Positions 22,966-33,106 of a stretch of DNA of 64,000 bases are shown one piece after another. Position 1 is the stretch's first letter, and the number at the start of each line of letters is the position of its first letter. The DNA lies in contig OZ020249.1 of assembly GCA_963971285.1 (NCBI GenBank), positions 1,302,001-1,366,000 of the forward strand, in the 5' to 3' direction. A program made the translations under genes and the position numbers. Origin of the DNA: Astropecten irregularis (Eukaryota; Echinodermata; Asteroidea; Paxillosida; Astropectinidae). The notes under the pieces are model-generated. The model made no database searches. It was not told the DNA's origin and saw only the letters and a list, made by a program, of their open reading frames with translations.

Positions 22966-24949
22966 TTTTTGAAATTGGCCATTTTGCGTGGGAGCCTATG
23001 GGAATTTATTTACTGGTCTGCACCCTGGAATGCCATTCAAATAGTGTACTCTATATGCAACGCGCAAGTATGCGCGGACGGTACCGGTAGCGCGTCTTGA
23101 TGACGCTTGCAATCATTGCGTGACTGAAGTGCAGAGCGTGTGTGTGCATATACTTGTACCAAGTCTGGTTTCGTATCATCAGCGCTAATACTTGCAATTC
23201 TTGGAGGCACAAATTGCATTGAGTCAAATAGTAAAAATACTAATATATCAAATTACCAAGATTTTCAAAATATCAAAATAAAATCACATTCTCCAGTTCT
23301 TGCAAATTGAAACATGTTTAAATTGATGTAACCTACTTGTAAAATGGGTGATTCCAACACGTCCAAGAGTTTGCAATACATAATTGGCCAATCACAATGC
23401 ATGGATGTTATCGGCCCAACATGAATCTGACAGATTCTACTCATTGTGATTGGCCAACGCGTTGCAAACTCTTCTGGCGCACTATTTGGAGTCACCCACA
23501 AATGGAAGATTAACTCCATTATAAACATTTTCAATATTTTCATCCGTTTATTTTTTCTCTTTGAGTGACTTTTCCCCAAGAAAAGCATCTGACACAGCGC
23601 CATTATTAAACCAATGATAAGATGTGTATGGGATTTTGAGCATCGCTGACCTCGGATTGCAACTTTGACAAAGCAAGGCGGTTTTACAAATACTTAAATG
23701 TTAAAGCATTTTGAAGCATAGAGACTACAACCTCAGCGGCGATAAATTTATGACATGGCTCTGCTGATTTTCCTGTTTACTATTACCCATTTAGTACTCA
23801 CTAAGTTCATAAATAGCGCCATTTGCCACCATCCCCAAAACTTCTGTGTCAAAACTGTAGGGCCTAATCAGGGAATTATGAGTTTTGCAAATTCCCCATA
23901 CATGCCATACACACATATGTATCAAACTTCTGCTAAATCATGAAGTTCAATATAATATTATATATGCATATATGTGGGTGACACACTGCTAAAGGCTTTG
24001 AGAGAGACACTTCCTTGTTTTCATTGAGCAGAGCATGGTAACTGCAATGTAGTGCCATAGGGTAATGCAATCAATAATGTCTAGCATGGTCGCTGTACAG
24101 ACACAATCTTTGGGGTTAAAGGTAAAAAAAACAAATACACTGTAAAGATTTAAGGAGGAAGTTCATTAACAAAATGTGAATCTATACCATCGGTTTTATG
24201 TACAGAATCTAATACACCATTGTTTGACATTCTGGTAATTATACTCAATGTTATTAACATGTATCCCAAAGATAGCATCAAAATAGCGCCCTCTTTAGGC
24301 GGAAATATATAAGAATTATAACCTTCTGCCCCATATATAGGATTAAGGTTACTAGGGCCTCAAGTCATGCAAGTTAAGACTGAATTTACAAATTACAAGC
24401 CTGCACCTAATTGGTAACCCTTGACACAATGGCCTATACGGGCAGACGGGTCGGAATATTAACAGGAAATATGGACGAGCATGCAGATATGATACACAAA
24501 CATGTGTACATTTTTGACATTCCAAATTTATGACAGGATTTGTGGGAAGATCGATAAAGAAAGAAAAAAGGGGATTGTGAATAAGCGGGATCCCAATTTT
24601 AACACATTGATTATTTTAGCTCTTAATTAAGCAGCTTCTATTCCTCGAAAATGATATTTTTGACTTTCAGCATGTTCAGCAAATGTTCCTGAGTCGTAAC
24701 CCTAGATTGAAGAAATTTGTACAATATTTCATGTATTTCAGTGTAGAGTCGTCAAAATCAGAGCGGAAACCAGACTTTTATTCAGCTTTAAGCGTTTCGT
24801 CTGCTCGTCTGTGAAATGTCGCATCTCTGAACTGTTTTACCCAATAATTTCCCTCAAAAATCAAAACCCTGCCCTCTTTCCACAACGTTTTTAGGTGAGT
24901 CACTTCACAAAAAATGGTTTTCAGTTATTTCCTTATTGTTTTTGGAACC
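22966..24949. repeat. tandem segmental duplication, second copy, internally deleted
   Basis: It matches 19248-19474 joined directly to 21207-22963. The junction is at about 23192/23193, where aatact meets tgcaattc. The loss of 1,732 bp removes the candidate exon at 19830-19981. Near identity to the first copy means either a recent event or an assembly artefact from two haplotypes. Confidence 0.9.
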
Positions 24950-26190
24950 CACTTAATATATTCACAATCTCCGAAAAACAAGAATGGATATATATGATGG
25001 GGCATGCATGGATCATTGAATGTACATTCATGTAATATATGTTCCCTCACCAAATCAACTGGAACTTGATGCATTCTCCTCTGTGTTTGTTAAAACAGGT
25101 TAGTTAGCAAAATGTTAACACAAAACACGGCAGTGTTACATAACATTGGTTAGTTTTGTTTTTCTTAACATTTTATGCAAATTATGTAACCGAGGTAAGA
25201 ACTGGCAATTAAAGATTAATTCAACAAACAATATTTAGGGCCTACACAATTGAAGCCACTGAATTCTAGACACAGAAATGAATGTTTCTCCTTTTGTCAA
25301 GTTTTCATCCTAATTTCATTTTTACAGCTTCGACTTGTCATGGTAAGTTCGTTGGTGCAGAACTGCCGAACATACCTGTGAGTTTATGCTGCGAGGCACT
25401 GTTCGTCACCACAAGAGGGCACTAAATCATGACTCACGGGAATGTCTTGGCACTTTCGTAAAATCCTAGAAGGTGTATTTAGAAAGTGCGAAGTGCATAT
25501 TTTGCCAGTATTGTCATTCTTCTGATTGGCCAATTCTTGATACGTCATGCTGCCATTTTGCAGGAGGTACAATCTAATAATACTGCAAACTGTGCAAATT
25601 GGCCAATCGGAGTAAGGGAATCAGTATTTGCAGGAAGAATGTCGGTGCTGGCAACATTACCTGCCTATATTTTCCTCGCATCTTCATATTCTTCTGATTG
25701 ACCAATTATTATTATTAGGCCTATTAAGCAATACCAATGAGTCCTGTCAGCCTTCTCTCTTTAAATGTTAAGGCCTATTTTGCCGGAGGTACATTCCTGC
25801 AGGTATGACATAATCAATTGGCCAATTAGAGTAAGGGGTGGCATTATAGCATTTGCAGGAAGAATGCGGTACTGGTACGTCCCAGCAAATTATTATACCC
25901 TCTACTTACTTCTAGATTTAGAAGGCTACTCCGTGAGCCTTCTAGCACTCTTACTTTTTGGGGTGCCGTAACGCTATGGGTTTTGAAAACAACAATTGAT
26001 AGATGAAATTTTTGTGAAATATTGCAGCACCTACCGCGACTCCTAGATCGTGAATTCCCCTGAATTATTTTTTTTCCTGATCCTCATACATCCGTTATGC
26101 TAGTGCAGTCTCATTTTTGCAATTGACCCACAACTTTTCGAAAAAAAAAGAAGATTTTCTGTGTCACTGAAAATAACACCTCCAGCATGT
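24950..26190. other. no gene recognised; short diverged repeats
   Basis: Around 25555-25645 and 25778-25870 two similar blocks occur (ttttgc.ggaggtac..., ggccaat..gagtaagg, tttgcaggaagaatg), a loose direct repeat. No convincing reading frame. Confidence 0.4.
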
Positions 26191-26480
26191 ACATGAAATA
26201 ATAAACCTGTGAAATTTTGAGTCAAGAAATTTTGAGAAAGAAACAGCAACAGTCATCTGTTAAATTTCCAGTCTCACGTTTTTACGGTGCCCACGTTTGT
26301 ATCTTTAAAATATCAAAATTGTTATTGGTCATTGATTTTACTGGAAAAATAGAGCATTTCAGGCAGAACAAAATTAACGGTATGTTTCTACCATCACTAT
26401 CTTCATACCATGTAAGTTATAGGTACATCTGTGAAGATTTCTGTTTCGGTATGCTACCAAATAATTATGATAGTATATAT
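26190..26480 (+). mobile_element. diverged copy of miniature element family 1
   Basis: The landmarks cagtcatctgt, acggtgccca, ttaacggtatgtttctacca and gtatgctacca occur in the family 1 order. Termini are eroded. Confidence 0.6.
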
Positions 26481-26849
26481 TAGTAAAAATTCAAACCTAT
26501 TTTTCGACGTCAAATAAACCGGCCTAAAATCGAAAAATACATCACTAACCATAAGAGGAAGTTGATGTGGCATGACTTACGCTGCTAGGTTTTGACCAAA
26601 AAAGGCATAAGCGGAAATTCATAGTCAAAGTAAATGTTTTTCTGGCCGGAAATGTTATTGTTTTTTTATCTGTCATTACAAATGAGGAAAGTTCCGTATT
26701 TATTGATGAAATAATTAATATTACAATGACTATCAATGATGTAATCATCTGTGCCGCAAGTGGGTGAATGCGCATGCGTCCCCGAACATGTGACAAAGAA
26801 CTGGAGATTCTCTGGCCAAAAAATCCCCCCAAAACAGCAACAGCAATGT

Positions 26850-27196
26850 AATCACTCAGTATGGTTTTTGTCAAAGAAGTACAGATTCATGGGCAAAAAT
26901 ATCAAGGAAGATACAGTCACAGTCATCTGTGAAAATTTCAGTCCCATACGGTGCCCACTTTTTGAGAAAATCGTGAAAAACGGCCACAGTATTTCTTAAG
27001 TCTTTTCTCTTTTATTTTTGATCTTTCAAAAGATCAACAAGATTTTCGGTCGTTTTACTCATTTCTGGATAAATACACTATTTCAGGCGGAAAAAATTAA
27101 CGGTAGGTTTCTACCAGCACCATACTCTGAAAGTTATACGTAAATCTGTGAACATTTCTGTTTTGGTTTCTTACCAAAGTATGATACTACCTTTAA
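26850..27196 (+). mobile_element. miniature element, family 1
   Basis: It contains tttttgtcaaagaagtacag, cagtcatctgtgaaaatttc, tcccatacggtgcccacttt and the right terminus accaaagtatgatactacct. The left terminus is damaged. Otherwise close to 44104-44452. Confidence 0.8.
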
Positions 27197-27356
27197 AAGC
27201 AACGACAATAGCAGGACAGTTTTCAAACTCAATACCTTAATTTTGTTCAACAAAATTATTTTTGACGGCTCTGAATTATTTCATCAAATAACCACAAGGG
27301 TAATTTTAAGTCATTGAAAAGTCAACAAGGAAAAACTGACTGAAGCGGGATTCGAA

Positions 27357-27710
27357 ATACCGTACTTTGGTAAGAAACCATAACAGAAATGTTCACAGAT
27401 TTAAGTATAACTTACAGGGTATGAAGATGGTGGTGGTAGAAACATTCCGTTAATTTCTTTCCGCCTAAAATGGTGTATTTATCCAGAAATTTGTAAAACA
27501 ACGACAGAAAATCTTTTTGATTTTTTAAAAGATCACAAATAAGAAGAAAGACTCAATAAATACTGTGGGAATTTTTCACTGTTTTCTCAGAAAGTGGGCA
27601 CCGTATGGGACTGCCATCTTCACAGATGACTCTTACTGTATCTGTCTTGATATTTTTGTCCATGAATTTGTATTTCTTTGACAAAAACCAAAGTATAATA
27701 TTACCTTTAA
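27357..27710 (-). mobile_element. miniature element, family 1, inserted in a tRNA-like repeat remnant
   Basis: This copy is inverted: it starts taccgtactttggtaagaaa and ends caaagtataatattaccttt. The left flank, gactgaagcgggattcgaaa, resembles the B-box side of the tRNA-derived repeat at 28427-28510, so it seems to have landed in such a repeat. Confidence 0.75.
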
Positions 27711-27806
27711 CACAACAGTGGTAATTTAGGCCTTATAAGCTTCGATGTGCTTTTGGCAGTTTCCAGTATAAAAATGTAATAATCTTATATTATTACCAAG
27801 GATAAA

Positions 27807-28149
27807 TTTTAAGGTTTAATACATGATTGGTAAAGGTAACAGAAAAGCACTGGCACTTTGTCTGACCCATTATGTACATGAAATAATAAACCTGTGAAAA
27901 TGTGAGCTCAATCAGACATCTGAGTCACAAGAAAATAGCGAAAACCCGACTAATTTTTTCTTATAAAACATAAAGAATGGTTTTAATCTTACCCCGAGAT
28001 CAAAACTGTTTTCGGTCTTTGATTTATTTTCGGGATACATTCACCATTTCGGGCGGAAATATTTTAACAGTATGTTTCTACCAGCACGTACCATCTTCAT
28101 ACCGTGAACATTTATGTTTGGGTATACCAATCCTGTACTGTACCTTTAA
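27807..28149 (-). mobile_element. miniature element, family 2
   Basis: Landmarks atgattggtaaaggt, acccattatgtacatg, tgagctcaatcagacat, gatcaaaactgttttcgg and the terminus ccaatcctgtactgtacctt match the inverted copy at 44988-45400. Its ends share the TTAAAGG tip with family 1, and some internal words are shared (gtatgtttctaccagcac). Confidence 0.75.
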
Positions 28150-28426
28150 CAGTTGAGCTAAGACCAGGAAACCTTACGGTTTAAGTACAGTTTAAAAATT
28201 ATTATACGTTTTGTTCATTTTTGCTTTACCGAGGAAAGTATTTATAAGGTTATAAAAATGTCTTCACATGAAAATTCTGAACATTTCGTTTGACTTTTTG
28301 CGTCTATGTATTATTATTTTTAATTTGAATATTTTTAATATTCGCAACATTACTGTACCGTGTGCACGTAAGTATGTTTCTCCTACTTGTTTAAAATGTC
28401 ATCGACATGTGAACAAAGAAAAATTG

Positions 28427-28510
28427 ACAAGAGCAGGATTCGTACCGGCGACCTCCTGAATACCGTACAGGGCGCTCTACCAACTGAGCCATCCAGCCCT
28501 ACGTTGGTGG
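28427..28510 (-). repeat. tRNA-derived SINE-like sequence
   Basis: On the minus strand tggctcagttggtagagcgc matches a tRNA A box and ggtacgaatcctgctc is near a B box, spaced as in a tRNA. Mismatched stems and a shared tail (cgttggtggtgtgcc, also near 13650) indicate a SINE-type repeat rather than an active tRNA gene. Confidence 0.6.
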
Positions 28511-28933
28511 TGTGCCAAAAAGTCTTGTTTGTACCTTTAATGTAAATTGTCACTTTGGCGTTAAATCTTTGGGTCACGGTGTTATAATGTCAATGAACAA
28601 AGCAAAGCGAACCAATAATCATATATTCTTGATGATTATGATTACAATCCCGCATCGTGATCCCCATGTACTGTTTCTCAGGTTTGCAACATTGTTAATG
28701 CTGCGCGTATCATCAATGATCCTTGGGTTATAGCGGTATGTGAGTGGTTTCATGGCTTCTGACTGCTACCACCAACATAGGTATGGGTAGCTCGGTCACA
28801 ACACTGGTACTTCCGCTCATTACCTGTCAATTGTTTTGTGTTCACTTTTCAATAACACAACATATAATCATGTTAACAAAGAACATAAACCGCGGTAATT
28901 GCAAGGCATGATAATTGTGTTTAACATGAAGTC

Positions 28934-29073
28934 TGGGTCGATTTCACCAAACTCATTGTAACTTACTATCAATCGTAGGAATTGTTTTGCATTAAAGCCC
29001 TATGTAGGATACGATGGGTTATCCTTCGTAGCTCGAGTTACGATCCAACGTAGGGCTTCGTGAAATTGGCCCC
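28934..29073. mobile_element. miniature element, family 3 (GGGTCGATTTCAC ends)
   Basis: Ends gggtcgatttcac and gtgaaattggccc are inverted. The interior has cgttacttactatcaatcgt-type words also seen in the copy at 52614-52766. About 140 bp, no gene. Confidence 0.7.
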
Positions 29074-29557
29074 TGATGATGTAGCAATAACACGGAAGAT
29101 TGTTCCATAGCAAAGTATGGGTGATATCAAAGCAATGCAATTCAATGAGATGGGCCCATACGCTTTGTTAGAATTTTGTATAGACAGATAGGAAATACTG
29201 CGAGCCACGCCAGTTGTGTTTGCGAACTGCAAAGGGAAGGAAGTTGAATGATAAAAATCTACAATTTAGGTCAATACGAATGTTTTCAAATAATAAAGGG
29301 CCGAGGGATGCCCTATGTTCGTGCATCAATGTCTTTTGATCTGCAATTAGAGCTTTGTCTATTTTGAATTCAGAAGTTGAAACCTGAGAAAGGCCAACTG
29401 CATTCGACTTGATGAATTTATTCCTCAGATGATCAGTTCTCACGCAAGATACCGTAACCTACCAACCAGCTAACACTAAGTTGCCATTTGGAACATTGAT
29501 CTATCTATTAGTGGAGACAATTTTGAAGTACTGAAATAGTTCCACAATAAGTCAGCA

Positions 29558-31519
29558 ATGTTGGTGTTTGGAATTATGTTGATTGCTGCATCGGTTTGTG
29601 GCGACAGTTTCATCAGGACGGGCCCCAAGAATACCCTGGCTGTAGTAGGCGATAATGTGAAACTGAGCTGCACGGTCAATGTCACGATGTGCGGGGAGAA
29701 TAAAGATCCAATCTTATACTGGAAATACAGAAGAAGAGAAAACGATCAACCACAATTCATTTCTACTTGCAAGGTTCCACAGGGCGAGCGTATACGTGAA
29801 ATTTCATCACACGGTCGGGAGTGGACTTTACACATACCAGACTTGAATCCAAATGATACTGGAGAATACAGATGCGTCATTTACCATTCAGGACATTTTC
29901 AGCAACTTAAATCGGCAACACTCAGTGTTGTTGAGCCGATCAACACGGTTGTCAAACCATCGACTTTAAAGAGACCCAAAGGTGATAAAGCTACTTTTAA
30001 CTGTTCATACGACCAACAGTCAACAGAGAACTCACAGACTTGGTTCATGATTACAAGTGGCAACTGGACAGAACTAAGGGCCTCTGAAAACATCAAGTTT
30101 GAGAACAAGAAAAAGCAGCTCATCTTTGAGCAAGTCCAGATGGAATACAATGGCAGCCGAGTGGCGTGCGAGGTGGTCCGAGGGCCAGTCTCATTAACAA
30201 GGCAGAGGCAAAGTGCCTTAATGCTGGTCCCTCCTGATGAGACACCAGTCAGTACCACACCTGCAGTTAAGTTTACACATCCACCAATAGAGTCAGATAC
30301 AGCATCCACCGATCGACCAACGACCGACAAATTTCTTCCTTTCCACAAGTTTGATGATGCCAAGGACATAGGGCCTACGTCCAAGCCTAAGGAAGATTCC
30401 GATTCTGACCTTTCCTCAGAGTCAAATAAGTCAATGGTCGTCTTAACAGTAGGAATTCTAGCCTCTGTATCCTTGATATGCATCATAGCATCTCTCATAT
30501 ACATCCTCGTTAAGAGACGATCTAAATCAGACACCAACCAACCGGGCGAATCTTCAAGGACTCGGCGAGATGACAGAGGCTCCACCTCGGGTAGCACAGA
30601 CGAAACACACCTTGATATCCTGCAACCTGCTAAGCCCGTGCGGATATGCTTTGGCGATGCCTCACTTGCACTACCACAAACATCGGAATCCACGGAAGAC
30701 TTGATGAGGCAGCCCAGTTCAATGCCCAAGGAAGGCGATGCTGATCAAGGAACCCCACCCAACGAGACTACCAAACCCAGCAGAGATCTCCAACCGAGCG
30801 AGATGGGCAAACAGAAGAGTCAAACGCTTGGAGGGAAGGGTATCGATGTGTTGTACGCAGTGCCGGATAAACGCTTCGCAAAAGGAAAGACCCTTAGTGC
30901 CGTTGGTGGCAAAGTCTCTCCGCAGAGAGATGTTGAAGAAGATGTTCTTCCCATTGACAAGGCTAAAGGGCATAAAGATAAAGCAGAGAGTCAGGCAGCC
31001 CAGGGAAAGGCTTCCAGGTTTGTACCACACGTGTCTGATGCTAAGAGTGAAACTGTAGGATTCGTGAAAGCAAAGGGGTCTCCTCGATTAGACCATGTTG
31101 ATACCACACTCGGCAAGGCCGGTCGACCGAAGCCAGAATCCAGTGAGGGTGAACCTCAGAATCAAGACAAAGATTTACAGAGCAAGTCAGAGTCCAAGGA
31201 TCGGAAACCCACCGCAGCTGTCGAGCCTTACAGGGCTAAAAGCTCCGTCGCGGGCAACCGTCCGAAGAAGCCACCCCCTGTTACGCCGTTTCACCTCTCG
31301 AAGCGCCGGCCACGCACGGACACTTCCGACTCACCGAGTGACAACCACCCGGAGGACGCCGAGGACAGCCCGAGAAACAGGAACGTGGAGGGTCTCATCT
31401 ATGCTGATTTAGAATTTCATGGTGAGGGAACAAGGATTATACGTGAGGACGAGGAAGACACAGTCTACGCTGACATCATCAATAAGACCACTATTGGTAA
31501 GCTCAGAGAAGAGGATTGA
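29558..31519 (+). CDS. intronless two-Ig-domain transmembrane receptor with ITIM and ITSM-like tail motifs
   Basis: A 653-residue protein in one exon. A signal peptide (MLVFGIMLIAASVCG) is followed by a V-like Ig domain (Cys38, DTGEYRC with Cys106, extra cysteines in MCGE and STC) and a second Ig domain (Cys149-Cys204). A Ser/Thr/Pro stalk follows, then one membrane helix at about 293-318 with a KRR stop-transfer and a long charged tail. The tail has a proline-rich KKPPPVTP segment, possibly SH3-binding. Near the C-terminus are LIYADL (Tyr615, an ITIM) and TVYADI (Tyr637, TxYxx(V/I), the ITSM pattern), 22 residues apart. In known receptors phosphorylated ITIM/ITSM recruit SH2 phosphatases or adaptors; an inhibitory or recognition role here is inference. 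Two decayed relatives lie at 47829-48868 and 54332-54466. Possible poly(A) signal at 31746. Confidence 0.9.
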   Translation: MLVFGIMLIAASVCGDSFIRTGPKNTLAVVGDNVKLSCTVNVTMCGENKDPILYWKYRRRENDQPQFISTCKVPQGERIREISSHGREWTLHIPDLNPNDTGEYRCVIYHSGHFQQLKSATLSVVEPINTVVKPSTLKRPKGDKATFNCSYDQQSTENSQTWFMITSGNWTELRASENIKFENKKKQLIFEQVQMEYNGSRVACEVVRGPVSLTRQRQSALMLVPPDETPVSTTPAVKFTHPPIESDTASTDRPTTDKFLPFHKFDDAKDIGPTSKPKEDSDSDLSSESNKSMVVLTVGILASVSLICIIASLIYILVKRRSKSDTNQPGESSRTRRDDRGSTSGSTDETHLDILQPAKPVRICFGDASLALPQTSESTEDLMRQPSSMPKEGDADQGTPPNETTKPSRDLQPSEMGKQKSQTLGGKGIDVLYAVPDKRFAKGKTLSAVGGKVSPQRDVEEDVLPIDKAKGHKDKAESQAAQGKASRFVPHVSDAKSETVGFVKAKGSPRLDHVDTTLGKAGRPKPESSEGEPQNQDKDLQSKSESKDRKPTAAVEPYRAKSSVAGNRPKKPPPVTPFHLSKRRPRTDTSDSPSDNHPEDAEDSPRNRNVEGLIYADLEFHGEGTRIIREDEEDTVYADIINKTTIGKLREED

Positions 31520-31745
31520 GACCACCCGTTCACAAGGTAAATTTTAATGATGAAGAGCTATTACATGTATAATTTTCCCTCCAGAGCAAAATATGTCTTG
31601 ATTAGACCCCACCTCTATTTTTAAACGGACTGTGACATTATTCCTCTTGACACACTGTCAAACACGTGTGGGTGAACTTTCGGTAGAGATAGGTGACCAA
31701 TATCGTTTTGTTTATGTCATTTATTTTACATGAAACTTGAGCCGT

Positions 31746-31751
31746 AAATAA
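31746..31751 (+). promoter_or_regulatory. possible poly(A) signal of the Ig receptor gene
   Basis: AATAAA about 230 bp after the stop codon at 31519. It lies within a 30-bp word (31739-31768) that recurs inverted at 43026-43055, so it may belong to a repeat rather than to the gene. Confidence 0.4.
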
Positions 31752-32070
31752 AGAGAGTTTGGCCAACTCGGTTTCAGGCATCTCATTTATGATTGGTCAA
31801 TAGCCCTCACGTGACTACAAGGCGCCATGTTAGCTACCAACTTTGAGTCAATCAACTGCAATATTTCACTTCTGTCTTTGCCCTATATTCAGGAGAAATG
31901 CGCATTCCATGGTTTCATGATCACAACAAATGGCACACCATTGTAAAGAGGAATAAAGAAGTTTTTTAATGATGTCAGTTTCACCCTTCATAGATCCGTA
32001 ACAAAAAAGATATAATCCCTCAAACTTGAGTTGCAGAACTTTTTTGAGGGGTTTATTAGACAAACAACCA

Positions 32071-32640
32071 TAGTCTGGTTCCCTGCCCAAAGATTCCCTG
32101 ACGACTCTTATTAAAAATCTTAGGTCAGGTATCGGCTACGGTTAAAAATAGAACATGACACAGCTGTCATGTCTGCGCAGGCGCGGAAGCTAGTTTTAGC
32201 GTTTACCGAGAATCAATTTTAGCATTCATTTTTGCACTTTTGTAAGCACATGCAATTTTATCTGGACAGAATAAGAAATCAAAGGGTGGGAAAAAAACCA
32301 TACAACAAACTCCTCAAAAGTGCATAATAGGAAAAGTGCTCTGTTGTATGTGAACAATAATTATGCTCTATTTGGGCTAACTGTAGCCGGAATGTAACAT
32401 ATTTACATGACGTGTCTTTTCCTGAACAACGTGACCTCGCGTGACCTGTCGGAAATAGCCGAAAGTCAACGTTACTATCCGAAGTTGAACGAAAACGAGT
32501 TCGTAATGTTTCGGATTTTTCCGTAAAAGACCAAAACTTGGTCTTTTTGGTCACGTGACCCTCCAGTACACGTAGCCGATACCGGACCCTATATTTGACA
32601 GACAATAGTCTGGCGCTTTTTGGGTCCGGGAACCAGACTA
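32071..32640. mobile_element. 570-bp non-autonomous element with 9-bp target duplication (TAGTCTGGTTCCC ends)
   Basis: The ends TAGTCTGGTTCCC (32071-32083) and GGGAACCAGACTA (32628-32640) form a perfect 13-bp TIR; an inner inverted pair (tatcggctac / gtagccgata) extends the symmetry. The flanks are both AAACAACCA (32062-32070 and 32641-32649), a perfect 9-bp duplication. No credible gene inside. TIR and duplication length match the 10.3-kb element beginning at 32713, of which it is probably a dependent relative. Confidence 0.85.
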
Positions 32641-33106
32641 AAACAACCATTGCTCAAATAGTTTGCGCGCCCGCGCGCGCGTGTGCACGCGCATCCCCTG
32701 TAGGTCCCTAACTAGACTGGTTCCCGTTCCCTACAGTAGTCTCCTGACGTCTATCGTCACTCAAATGTAGGGACCGGTAGCGGGTAATGAATAGTGTCAG
32801 AATTCCTCCACTCTTATGTTAATGAGCTCCCATAATGCAACGGGGTTCTTTAAGTCTGATTCCCAGACCCAAAACATAGTATTCACAACAGTTACGAGTA
32901 TAGAGTGGTCCGTTGTTTCCCTTGTCTCCTGACGTCTGTGTCATAATTCATTGATTATTAAGATGGGAACCAGTCTATTGCCTTCGATGCTGCGATTTTT
33001 GGAGGGATTTTTGACCAGGCAGAAAGTGTAATACTTATTACTTACTAGGCCTAGTTACTACATGTTCTCGACGACCAGCGCATAAATAACTAACGTTAGC
33101 CTAATT

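Noticed and set aside
25328..25342. 15-nt micro-exon between tttttacag and gtaagt
   Set aside because: Splice-like words are expected by chance, and no flanking exon was found.
28427..28510. Functional tRNA gene on the minus strand
   Set aside because: A and B boxes are visible but the cloverleaf stems do not pair, and related fragments with the same tail occur elsewhere.
29899..30729. 276-codon minus frame opposite the Ig receptor
   Set aside because: It has no recognisable domain, and the plus frame explains the sequence fully.
31400..31480. ITAM in the Ig receptor tail
   Set aside because: The gap between the two YxxL/I motifs is 18 residues, longer than the usual 6-12 of an ITAM; ITIM plus ITSM-like fits better.
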